From NCBI GenBank assembly GCA_958510825.1, contig OY294046.1, positions 4,030,001 to 4,094,000 of the forward strand: a stretch of DNA of 64,000 nt, in the 5' to 3' direction. This DNA is from Brachypterus glaber (Eukaryota > Arthropoda > Insecta > Coleoptera > Kateretidae). The notes under the pieces were generated by a model, which did not search any database, had not been told where the DNA came from, and saw only the letters and a program-made list of their open reading frames with translations. The number at the start of each line of letters is the position of its first letter. The stretch's first letter is position 1. Shown here in pieces: positions 47,650 to 57,907 of the stretch. A program made the translations under genes and the position numbers.

Positions 47650-48165
47650 TTTCTATTTTGCGACTTTTATAAGCTCATAATCACACGCATTTTGCGTGTT
47701 CTTATAGGCCCATAAGAGGTCTCTACCTTTTTTCTGTTGGGTTGGCAACATACAAAAGCCTATCTCTTGGCGTTTTGCGTGCAAATGTCAATTTCGATTA
47801 AAAGTTTAATTTTTTACAAAATTTTGTGTTTGGGTTATTTTTTACCGTGTTAAAATTGTGGACTGGTTAAATTGCAGTGAAAAAAGAAGAGATGACTGTA
47901 AAATATAACAAAATATCATTTGTTCTTAGAATTTTAAACATAGTGTAAACTGTAATGCCAACCCAAAACAAAAATCCCTAAATCAGTCATTAATTTAAAT
48001 GTAAGTTTTTTAAATTTTAGAGCAAAATAGAAAAAATTGTATAAAGCACTCGTTTCATAACACGTTTTTAGAGCACTAGTACTTTAGAAAACTCGCCGCA
48101 AGCGGCACGTTTTCTAAACTTGTACTCGTGCGCTAAAAACGTATGTTATGAAACTAGTACTATAA
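47650..48165 (+). repeat. Repeat family H3 (copy 2 of 2)
   Basis: Same as 22607-23107, with hairpin and CGCAAGCGGC core; a related GTGCGGAAAGAGG-type hairpin lies just upstream at about 47605-47632. Confidence 0.78.
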
Positions 48166-48410
48166 TATAATATTTCAGTTCATGATCTACAAATAAAACC
48201 AGATAGACAAAAAGATGAACGAATTCGAACCCATTCTAGGCTAGAATTTCCTAAGTGATACGAAGAGTACGATTTATATTTGGAAAATTATTTTTAGAAC
48301 CACGTCATAATTTACTACGAGATCACAAATATAATAAAACAATGAACTAACTGACTATTAAACTCTATTTCCTTAAACACTTTTCAGTATTAAAAAAAAT
48401 AGAATATTTA

Positions 48411-48790
48411 TTTTTCTACGACTGCCTACGAATGTAAGCAAATACACACACTTTTCAAACACAGAATGAATCCATTCTAGCTTTAGATACGGTATGAATG
48501 TTCCGTATCAAGTGTTAGAATGAGCACATGTAGTACCATCTCTTATTTATAAAAGTAAAGAAAACTGTAGCAAAATTAGCAAAAATATATATATTTTACC
48601 ATGAAATATTGAATAATTAATTGCAATTTAAAGTTTTGCTTCAAAATTACATAATGTTTATTAGTTTTTCTTAATATTTGACCAGTTTTTTATCAATTTA
48701 GTTCAAAAAATTATAACTGCTCCATATCTGTCATAACAATCTGACATAACCTTCAATTTTTGCATTAATATTTGTAAATATGTGCTAAAA
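48411..48790 (-). mobile_element. Repeat family E (copy 2, truncated)
   Basis: Carries the TTTTTCTACGACTGC end and about 380 bp of the family; stops at a GAA microsatellite (48797-48820). Confidence 0.8.
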
Positions 48791-48796
48791 TTAGAA

Positions 48797-48820
48797 GAAA
48801 AAGAAGAAGAAGAAGAAGAA
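48797..48820. repeat. (GAA)n microsatellite
   Basis: Short GAA-rich run; the flanking frames of 66 and 90 codons have no recognisable product. Confidence 0.9.
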
Positions 48821-49429
48821 ATTATGGTGCGGAAAATACAGGCGCGGTTTAGGTATAGCACGGTAAATGTGGGCACTGTAAATCTCTCGGCGCGGTTTAC
48901 CCGAAGCGTTAAATTTGGCGCAGATTTTGTTAATAAGGTCAGTTCTGCTAATCTGGGTTTAGATTCAGGTTGCAAATATTAGGCCGAACACAATCAAAAA
49001 CATTTGTAAGATCACAAAAGATATAGTTATAAGATACAATCCAGTTAATAGAAACACAACTAAAAGCCTTTGTATACACATAAGGTTCCAAAAGGTTGTT
49101 ATACACTCAAAATTTAGACAATCACAAAAAGTGACTTTACCTCTGAAACATCCACATATGTATCCATGAAGTTATCATGACTTTGCTTGAACTGCACTAG
49201 ATGATTAAAACAAAGTACCTATGTGTTTGTCGAAATATATATTTGTTAAAACAATATTCTTTAACAACAATAATATTTTGTATTAACATTCTTGCTATAA
49301 GTAACTAATCAATAAAATCAATAAACAAGCCAGGAGAGTCCATACAATACAATACAATTGGGGTTTGGTCTTTCAAATCACTGCGACCAATGAGATCTAT
49401 CGTGAATCCCCTTTGCAATTTAGTCCACA

Positions 49430-49681
49430 TCAAACTTTAGGCTTCCAAAGAAGCCTAAGAGTTTTTTGAGGGCTACTTATATCTGCAGGTCTTGGGTATA
49501 CCTGTTCTAGATATTGTAGCCTTTTGCGAGTAATGGCTTCGCAGAAGCACATAATGTGTCCGGCCGTTTCTGGTGCTTCTGAGCATAGACGGCAAATGTC
49601 GATTTCAGGAGAGTCCATAGTTATAACTCTATAGAGCTGGTACAATATCTCATGAAATTTTAACCATGAGTGCATGAACAT
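49430..49681 (-). pseudogene. Non-LTR retrotransposon ORF2 C-terminal remnant
   Basis: The 83-residue frame contains DICRLCSEAPETAGHIMCFC, the C-x2-C ... H-x3-C knuckle that follows the reverse-transcriptase/RNase H region in Jockey/R1-like ORF2 proteins (there usually CxxCgxxxETxxHilxxC). No catalytic domain remains, so it is a 5'-truncated dead copy. The 3' UTR would lie at about 49320-49430. Confidence 0.7.
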
Positions 49682-49960
49682 AACTCGACATAACTCAACA
49701 CTTCTATAATTTCGACGTTTTATTTGGGGGTATACTTTTCCAAGCGTGTTTGGAAATTTCTAAATGTTTTTGGTGCGTTCCTATATGCCAAATTTTTCTC
49801 TTGGTGGGGCCCCAAACTCGTCTCCCAGCTACCAGAACATCATACCTTGTCAGAAAAGCCCCAGTTTCTTAATCCTTGTTCAAAATTGTTATCAGAAGAA
49901 TACCTCTTTGAGAGCCAAATTCTAGAGGGGCAACGTTGTTCAGAAAAATGATGATATATA

Positions 49961-50182
49961 TACAGAGCGGTCCAAAAGTCACCCCCCCCCCCCTCTTAAC
50001 TTTTGAACCAGTTGAGATATCGACTTCAAATTTGGAACTTTTAAATAAGACAACTTAAACTATCTTTTAGCATATATTTAATACTTTCAGCTCTTAAAAT
50101 GTGGGCAGGGGGGCATGGGGGCACATTTTTTTAAATGGAAAGGGGGGTCGTGTGATACTTCATTTTAAAGCTTATAAAATTT
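49961..50182 (+). mobile_element. Mariner-like MITE M2 (left end only)
   Basis: TACAGAGCGGTCCAAAAGTC plus about 200 bp nearly identical to 39733-39955, then unrelated sequence; the right end is lost. Confidence 0.8.
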
Positions 50183-50770
50183 AAATTTAACATAATTTTG
50201 AAACTTTTATAATAATATATTCTATGTCAACTTTTTTTGACCTTACAAAGGATTTTGATTGTGTTCGGCGTAATATGCAAGAAACAGAATCCAGAGTTTT
50301 ATACAATGTTTTTTACTAATCCTTGGCCGCCGAATCTGAACATGAAATGCATTTCTCTCTACCATGTCAGAATTTTACTTAATATGCAAAACAAAATCAC
50401 ATAAAAACAACGTCACAGAAACTCGACTTTACCTCTGAAAAATCCACATATTGATCCATAAAGCTAACATGACATGATCAAACTATACTGATCAAAAAAG
50501 AATTGTTTACCAACAATAAAAAATTTGCATTAACATTCTTGATTTAAGCAAATAATGACCGCAGAGTGAAGTTAAAATAACTTCAGTGTTGCCAAAATGA
50601 CTAAACAATTAATTGAATCTTGTTCCTATGCGTTTTACCTTGGCGATTGTGTACTGTGTATTACTCGAGAAGAAAGAGTTTTTTACACTGGTGTGAATAT
50701 TCTGTGAAAAGAATGAAAATTTAATTAGTTGGAAAATTATTCGAGTCCACTTAATGTCGATATTTTCAAA

Positions 50771-50993
50771 ATTTTCAGGAAACGTAAAAAACGATTTTAA
50801 AATTTATGTTGGTGATTTATGAAAGAACTTTCACCTCAAGAAGTTATTTCAGACCCATGTTTATGAAGGTGTCATCTTTTTGTGTCAGGAAACGTAAAAC
50901 GATTTTAAAATTTATGTTGGTGATTTATCAAAGAACTTTTACCTCAAGAAGTTATTTCAGACCAATTTTTATGAAGGTGTCATATTTTTGTTT
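50771..50993 (+). repeat. 113-bp direct tandem duplication
   Basis: GTCAGGAAACGTAAAA through TGAAGGTGTCAT(C/A)TTTTTGT occurs twice, at 50776-50884 and 50885-50993. Each unit ends in the first about 60 bp of MITE M9, so the duplication spans the insertion junction. Confidence 0.85.
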
Positions 50994-51411
50994 GTTTGTT
51001 TCTTTGTTTACATAAACGTACGCGATACTGCTTCTGGTGTAAACATAAGTATCCCTAGTTTTGACCTTCTGGTGACCAGAGCGATGTTGCGTAATTTTCA
51101 CTTTATCATTATGAAAAATCTTTATACCTACATTAAAGTTTAAACAAACGATATTTCCATTAGTATTTATTTATTAGCACTTTAATAAAAACATATTCTG
51201 TACATATTATTTATGAATAAAATTGAGGTTATGCATTGCTTGACAAAGTTTACGACATTAGACTGTGAGTTTACACATTCTTTCTCTCTCTTTACGCGTA
51301 CTAAGTGTAAACAATAGTCACTCCCCACCAGCCCCTCACCGTAGTTGGTTCACGCTTCAAACAAAGCATACGGTAGATTTCATCATGTTCCTTTTTGAGG
51401 TAAAAGTTCTT
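50931..51411 (+). mobile_element. MITE M9 with probable 9-bp target duplication
   Basis: Ends AAGAACTTTTACCTCAA and TTGAGGTAAAAGTTCTT. GTGATTTAT stands on both sides, one base away from the ends. Noncoding. The partner copy is 42683-43186. TSD length suggests hAT, P or Mutator-type mobilisation. Confidence 0.8.
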
Positions 51412-51806
51412 AGTGATTTATACTTACTATAAATAATTTTTGGTACCTTAAAGAACACTTAATTCGTTAATATATTTAAATCATTTTATTCTTAACTGTT
51501 TTATTTTAAATTCAACAAAAATCGATATATGACACTCTAAAAATGGCATACATTTTAGAGGTAAATTTACCTAAACCTAAGGCCATACATAAGGGGATAT
51601 GGAATCTAGTTTAAAATTCTGATATTTATAAAGATTTTTGTTTATCTTATTTTATTGTGTACTTGTTTTTTTTTATATTTTCAGGCGCTTTTGTATTATA
51701 TCTTTTATATTTATTAGATCAATATATTTATTATAATATATAATATAATATATTACTGTTTTTTCCACAAGTAATTATAATTACTTGTAGAAAAAATAGA
51801 ATATAT

Positions 51807-52641
51807 CCCAGGTAGCAAGGGATGTTATGTTACAAGAAATTAACATCACTTTTGGGTGTATTTTTAAACTAAATCATAACATCACATAATATTGAAAAAT
51901 AACATCTATTTAACATCACATTTGCAACGTAACACGTGTGACGTGACAAACATGTTATTTAATAACAAATAATTAACAACGCTGTGAATATATCGCATGT
52001 CACATATTAACGTGGCTTTCACGTGAATGTCATGTTATTTTGCTTCTCACCGACGTTTGAAGCAAAAAAATCGATATAAGATGATGTTGATATAGTAAAT
52101 TATTATAAGGAAATTGTATACACATTATACGATTTCCAATAGATAGGGGGGCTCTGCCGGGCTTCTCTCTCTCTTTATTTTTGGCCTTTCCCTTCCGGAT
52201 AATTAGCCAAGCCGGGCTTCTCAAGACCACGGACACGGATTAAAGGAATATATTCTTCGCTTAATCTGCAATTTCGTATTTAGAATCTATCTGTTTCAAT
52301 CTGTGATTGTTTCAATTACTGATTGATTTTAAATCCGATTTTTTTATAGGGTTATAGCGTTTTTAATGGTTTTAATTTAGAAAAAGCTAATATCCTAGGA
52401 TATTATTTAAATATTAAAGTACCAGTAACGGCATCCATAAGATATTAGATATAACAGGAATGTGGATTTATGATGTCACAAACACGTTATTTTCGGGAAG
52501 TCATTGTGTGATGTTATTAGGGGCGGACTTAGGACATCCCCACCATGCTACATTCTTGTTAAATGAGACTACAATCTTAACATCACATGTCACATATTAA
52601 CGTGACTTTCACGTGAATGTCATGTTATTTTGCTACCAGGG
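51807..52641 (-). mobile_element. MITE M4 (copy 2 of 2, inverted)
   Basis: CCCAGGTAGCAAGGGATGTT to TTTTGCTACCAGGG. About 60 bp longer than 7414-8189 owing to sequence between two GCCGGGCTTCTC repeats (52155-52220). Confidence 0.85.
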
Positions 52642-52929
52642 ATTATATTATATATTATAATAAATTTTATTATACCGGATGTCCCAACTCTATTTACCCA
52701 GATATTTTCTCGAAAACTAAAAGAGATAATCGAGTTCTGCAAAATCCACCTTAAATGGGACAACAATATCTATAAGAAGTAGTCAAGAATATTTGGCCAC
52801 CCCTCGCCCCGTAGACACGGCCCTGTATACCCACTCCTTATATTAGGTATACACACAAGTGAACTCAAGCAGATTTAGTGTCCTTACGAATACCTACAAA
52901 GTTAGGAAGTCTAACTTGGAATTATTCCC

Positions 52930-53778
52930 TGGTAGAAATTTAACGTTAGAATAACGTTTTTATAATGTTAGAAAACTGTATAAAAGTACGTTATAAAATA
53001 TGTGCAAATGTCCCGCTTTTTAACGTCACAATCTAACGTTAGTTACAAACGTTAATCTAACGTTAGATTTTTAAGTTAGAAATACGTTATAAGTACGTTT
53101 AATTTCTAACTTTCGGAGGGGGCGTGGCCAACTAGGAAATTTCTACCTGCATCATAAAATGGCAGCTGGAGACAAATTTATTCATATAAATAAATCTTAA
53201 TATATTTTAGGAATCATAATATTTTTAAACATAATTTCGGTACATTTATTAATAAAATAGCCATCTTTTTAGATGGCCCTAAATATTTTTCGTGTAATAT
53301 GCTGTTAGACTTCGATAAATACGTTTACCTCTCAGAAAAACTTTTTTAAAATATTTTTTCAATTCTAATACAGCGTTGCCAGACTTACTATAATTTTGAC
53401 TTTTGGGGGATATTTTTTGAAACTTATTATAGAAATAATAAATAATTATCAAACCAAGGTACATAGCTGTCTGAAATGAGTATTTTCTACTATAGCTTAC
53501 GTATTAATAATGGAAAATTAAAAAATATTTAAAGTTAGAAGAAGGTTAGAATTTAGTTGGAAAACTAACGTTAGATTTATGTATTTTATAACGTTTTTGT
53601 CGAACGTTAGTTTTTAAGGTTAGATTTATATATTTTATAAAGTTTTTGTCAAACGTTAGTTTTTAAGGTTAGATTTATATATTTTATAACGTTTTTGTAT
53701 AACGTTTGAAACTAAACATAAAAATGTCACTAATCTAATGTTATGTTAAGTTAGATTTATGTACTTTTCTCCAGGGCT
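52930..53778 (-). mobile_element. MITE-1 (copy g, inverted)
   Basis: CCCTGGTAGAAATTTAACG to CTTTTCTCCAGGG. It forms the outer part of the left inverted arm beside the TAF7-like gene. The AACCTTAAAAACTAACG block is duplicated in tandem. Confidence 0.88.
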
Positions 53779-53871
53779 TCCAATATCCCAGTTGGGAAAG
53801 AATTGTTTTCTGAAATTTAATTTATTTATCATATGGACAGGATAAATTAAATATATGCTGAGAATATTCTT

Positions 53872-54034
53872 TTTCTACGACTGCTTTAGAATGTAAGCAA
53901 ATACACACACTTTTCAAACACAGAATGATTCCATTCTAGGTCTAGATAAGGTAGGAATATTCCGTATCAAGTGTTAGAATGAGCACATGTAATGCTTGTT
54001 TATAAAAGTAAAGAAAACTGTAGCAAAATTAGCA

Positions 54035-54094
<60 letters not shown>

Positions 54095-54556
54095 ACCATG
54101 AAATATTGAATAATTTAATGCAATTTAAAGTTTTGCGGTAAAATTATATAAAGTTTATTAGTTTTTCTTAATATTTGACCAATTTTTTATCAATTTAGTT
54201 CAAAAAATTAAAACTGCTCCATCTATTGTTAAATATTTAAACCTGATATCCGTCACAACAATCTGACATAACCTTCAATTTTTGCATTATAATTTGTAAA
54301 TATGTGCTAAAATTAAACAAAACTCTTTTTAAGTACTGATTTGATAAAATTATTAAACTACATTAAATGCTTTATTTAAAAATATGTGTTTTGTTGCATT
54401 TACAATGTCGAGTCACAAACAACATGGTTTTTAACCTTGTCCGCAGTTTAAAGCGACCGTCATACTCGCCTACCGGCTCGCATGACAAACTTTCCGCTCG
54501 CGCGGAAAATTGTCTATTCCATACTAGTTATAGAATATACTATTCAAATATATTTT
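53872..54556 (-). mobile_element. Repeat family E (copy 3) with expanded (TA)n
   Basis: Inverted copy; the short ATATATAT tract of its relatives is expanded to a TA run at 54037-54091. It lacks part of the CCGCGAGCGCGG hairpin seen in copies 1 and 4. Confidence 0.82.
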
Positions 54557-54591
54557 AACAAAAAGATATTTAGTTTAAAAATCAACTTAAC

Positions 54592-55176
54592 TTATTCATT
54601 TATTTTTTCACTTTTATCGGAATCGCTGGATAAATTCCCAAACAAATTCATTTCATTGGGCACAAAATTTTCCTTATCGTCAAAAAACACCTGAAACTTC
54701 GTAGAAACAGCTTCGCAATCAGCTCTCAGCAAATAATATAGCTCCTTGTTGACAGTTTCCACTTCGATGGCTTCCTCGCTATTTCTTAAAGTTTTTCTGA
54801 ACCTCAGTTTTCTGCAGTTTTTCATTGGTGGGGTTATCCCGTGTGGAAAGTCCTTACTTTCCCCATTCACCAAATAAGAGCATTCCATCAGTTGAGAAAC
54901 ATTAGCAGTTTTGGTCAAATGTGCCTTATTGTTTCCAATGTTAGTTTTGTATGATTCGACTATGGTCGGGAATTTTTTAATGTTGGCATATAGGACTTTT
55001 CGGCCGACATACACTCTAGCGTCCATTTTTTCGATGTTTAAATCTATCTTCAAATATTTTTTCATTCGGTCTGGTTTTTTTCGTAGAATTTCGTGAAGTT
55101 TGTTGGCTTCTGGTTCGGGAAGTCGCAGAATAAACTGTTCTTCTAAATCGCATGTATCTTGATCCATTTTATTCAT
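54592..55176 (-). CDS. TAF7: TAF7-like TFIID subunit, intronless
   Basis: 194 residues, single exon. LEEQFILRLP near residue 11, PHGITPPMKNCRKLRFRKT near residues 111-129 and ADCEAVSTKFQVF near residues 153-165 match the TAFII55 N-terminal domain of TAF7 (LESQFILRLP, NHGITLPLKNVRKRRFRKT, DAEAVSTRWEI). TAF7 is a TFIID subunit that binds TAF1 and regulates its acetyltransferase activity. Human TAF7 is 349 residues; the long acidic and coiled-coil C-terminal part is absent here except a short acidic SSDSDKSEK tail. An alternative start is the M three codons downstream. Being short and intronless, it may be a diverged paralogue or retrocopy rather than the main TAF7. It lies exactly between inverted copies of family E and MITE-1. 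The frame is intact, which argues against a pseudogene. Confidence 0.85.
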   Translation of the reverse strand: MNKMDQDTCDLEEQFILRLPEPEANKLHEILRKKPDRMKKYLKIDLNIEKMDARVYVGRKVLYANIKKFPTIVESYKTNIGNNKAHLTKTANVSQLMECSYLVNGESKDFPHGITPPMKNCRKLRFRKTLRNSEEAIEVETVNKELYYLLRADCEAVSTKFQVFFDDKENFVPNEMNLFGNLSSDSDKSEKINE

Positions 55177-55376
55177 AAAAAAGTCTTTTAATTCAATGTT
55201 TTTGGCAGAAATAATTTAACGCGTCACTTTTTATCACTATGACAGTTATTAAGTGGCAACATTACCGACTAGATCAAAATTTTTCAATTTTAGGTCTTAA
55301 GATTGACATTTTGTATCTAACATTAGCTCACTAGATTAAAAACAAAAATAATATTTTTGTTTTGCCATTTTCTTAC
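55177..55376. promoter_or_regulatory. Presumed 5' flank of the TAF7-like gene
   Basis: The only about 200 bp of non-repeat DNA upstream of the start codon before the repeat arm; any core promoter must lie here or inside the arm. No clear TATA box. Confidence 0.3.
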
Positions 55377-55405
55377 CCTGGTAGAAAAGTACATAAATCT
55401 AAAGT
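55377..55405 (+). mobile_element. MITE-1 left tip, cut off by family E
   Basis: CCCTGGTAGAAAAGTACATA is followed, after a few bases, directly by the inside of family E (AAGTTTGTCATGCGAGCC). Only about 28 bp of MITE-1 remain. Confidence 0.75.
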
Positions 55406-56073
55406 TTGTCATGCGAGCCGGTAGGCGATTATGACGGTCCCGCGAGCGCGGAATGACTATTCCATACGTGTTGTAGACTATACTTTTTCTTCGACTGAAA
55501 ATATGAAATACTGTATTGCTTTAAACTGCGGACAAGGTTAAAAACCATGTTTTTTTGTGACTCGACATTGTAAATGCAACAAAACATATGTTTTTAAATA
55601 AAGCATTTAATGTAATTTAATAATTTTATCAAATCAGTACTTAAAAAAGAGTTTTGTTTAATTTTAGCACATATTTACAAATTATAATGCAAAAATTGAA
55701 GGTTATGTCAGATTGCTGTGACGGATATCAGGTTTAAATATTTAACAATAGATGGAGCAGTTTTAATTTTTTGAACTAAACTGATAAAAAATTGGTCAAA
55801 TTTTAAGAAAAACCGAGAAAAACTAATAAACTTTATATAATTTTAACGCAAAACTTTAAATTGCATTAAATTATTCAATATTTTATGGTAAAATATATAT
55901 ATTTTTGCTAATTTTGCTACAGTTTTCTTTACTTTTATAAACAAGATATGGCACTACATGTGCTCATTCTAACGATACGGAATTTTCATACCTTATCTAG
56001 ACCAAGAATGGATTTATTCTGTGTTTGAAAAGTGTGTGTATTTGCTTACATTCTAAAGCAGTCGTAGAAAAAT
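55405..56073 (+). mobile_element. Repeat family E (copy 4)
   Basis: Mirror partner of 53872-54556 across the TAF7-like gene; ends AAAGCAGTCGTAGAAAAATA. Confidence 0.85.
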
Positions 56074-56164
56074 AATATTCTCAGCATATATTAAATTTAT
56101 CCTGTCCATATGATAAATAAATTAAATTTCAGAAAACAATTCTTTCCCAACTGGGATATTGGAA

Positions 56165-56655
56165 GCCCTGGTGGAAAAGTACATAAATCTAACTTAACAT
56201 AACATTAGATTAGTCACATTTTTATGTTTATTCTCAAACGTCATACAATATATAAATCTAACCTTAAAAACTAACTTTTGACAAAAACGTTATAAGATAT
56301 ATAAATCTAACCTTAAAAACTAACGTTTGGCAAAAACGTTATAGAATACATAAATCTAACGTTAGTTTCCCAACTAAATTCTAACCTTTTTCTAACCTTA
56401 TTCTAAATATTTTTTTAAATTTCCATTATTAATACGTAAGCTATAGTAGAAAATACTTATTTCAGACAGCTATGTGCCTAGGTTGGATAATTATTTATTA
56501 TTTCTATAATAAGTTTAAAAAAATATCCCCCAAAAGTCAAAATTATAGTAAGTCTGGCAACGCTGTACTAGAATTGAAAAAAATATTTTAAGATTCTGAA
56601 TGTATAAATAAATATTAACTAACTAAATATAAAGTTTTTCTGAGAGGTAAACGTA
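56165..56655 (+). mobile_element. MITE-1 (copy h, left part)
   Basis: CCCTGGTGGAAAAGTACATA through the TTTTTCTGAGAGGTAAACGT landmark, then breaks off into another repeat. Outer part of the right arm. Confidence 0.85.
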
Positions 56656-57272
56656 TCTCGCGTTATTCAAGGCTGTAGAGATTACACCCCCTATTAGGGG
56701 GGGTAACCAAAATATGAAATCTCTATAATTTATAATAACTCGAGAACCGGGGTATGAACTTTATGAATTTTGGTACAGTTTGCGTCACGTAATACTTGAA
56801 TGTTCCCTAACTAATAAATGTAAACAATTAACGTTTGATTAAAATTAACTTTTTGACCAGGGGCGTAGGTGATGCGTGTCTCTTAATTTCTCTTTAAAAC
56901 TGTAAGTCCACTCAAGTCAATAAGTTAAACCGTTCCTGAGTTATAAAGTGAATAATATTCTAAATATGCCCCTTAAACGTGCTCTAGCTCCCTTAAGAAG
57001 CCATTTAACACAAAGGTTCATAGAAACTTTTTTCTCACTTTTTGACGTAAAATTTGATATCTAAATAGTTTTTAAATCTCATCTTTTTTTGTCAAAACAA
57101 ATGAAAATCTTTTTTCTCAAAAAGCCTCATCGATAGATTTTTTAAATTTGGTCTTAAAAAGATGCCAAAGCTCTAAATTAAATTATGAAAAAAAAACTTG
57201 GGTTATATGAAAGTTTAACTAAAAATTGTTTCCAGACCACCGGTGCACCGTGTCCTTTTTTGGAAGTCGGTT
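56656..57272 (+). repeat. Retroelement-like 3' region (R10 family)
   Basis: Contains AGCTCCCTTAAGAAGCCATT and ends CCTTTTTTGGAAGTCGGTTA at 57272. No coding sequence retained. Confidence 0.55.
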
Positions 57273-57505
57273 AATGATATAAACAGCAAAATTGACATGT
57301 TTTAATTTAAACAAAACAATTTTAAGTGCCCCACTTTTTTCCGATACAAGTACATTTCGTATTTAATTTTTTTTGGCGGTGCGTTTGTTTCTATATGGAC
57401 AAAAGAAACTAAAACCAAATTATTTTGTTAACAAATATATTAAAAATATATAATTTTAACACGTGAAATATTTAATAATATATTAAATTTTATAATTTCT
57501 TTAAC

Positions 57506-57907
57506 TTAGAATTCATCTTTGGTGAAAGGATGATCTTTGTGTTCATAGGCATCCTCATATGGGCAGATTCTGCCATTACAATCGAAAGTATCTAAATGAG
57601 CGACATCTTCCGGTGAAAGGGTGAAGTCAAATATATTAAAGTTTTCCGCGATTCTCGATTTGGTGACGGATTTTGGAATGGTAATGTTGCCTCTTTGGAT
57701 CTGGTACCTGATCACCACTTGGGCTGGTGTTTTGTTGTATTTAGTTGCGATTTGTTTGATTTTTGGGTCGTCCAATAGTTGTGGGTCGCCTGGTTTGGCC
57801 CATGGCCTGTCTGGGGATCCTAATGGACTGTAAGCTGTAATGGTGATATTTTTGGACCTGCAGAAATCGATTAATTTCTTTTGGTTCAAGTATGGATGTA
57901 CTTCGAT
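57506..57907 (-). CDS. Aldo-keto reductase, last coding exon
   Basis: 133 codons plus stop from [12 protein letters not shown] to HPFTKDEF. It holds the cofactor-clamping IPKSxxxxRIxEN motif and the variable C-terminal loop that shapes substrate choice. Confidence 0.93.
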   Translation of the reverse strand: MEVHPYLNQKKLIDFCRSKNITITAYSPLGSPDRPWAKPGDPQLLDDPKIKQIATKYNKTPAQVVIRYQIQRGNITIPKSVTKSRIAENFNIFDFTLSPEDVAHLDTFDCNGRICPYEDAYEHKDHPFTKDEF

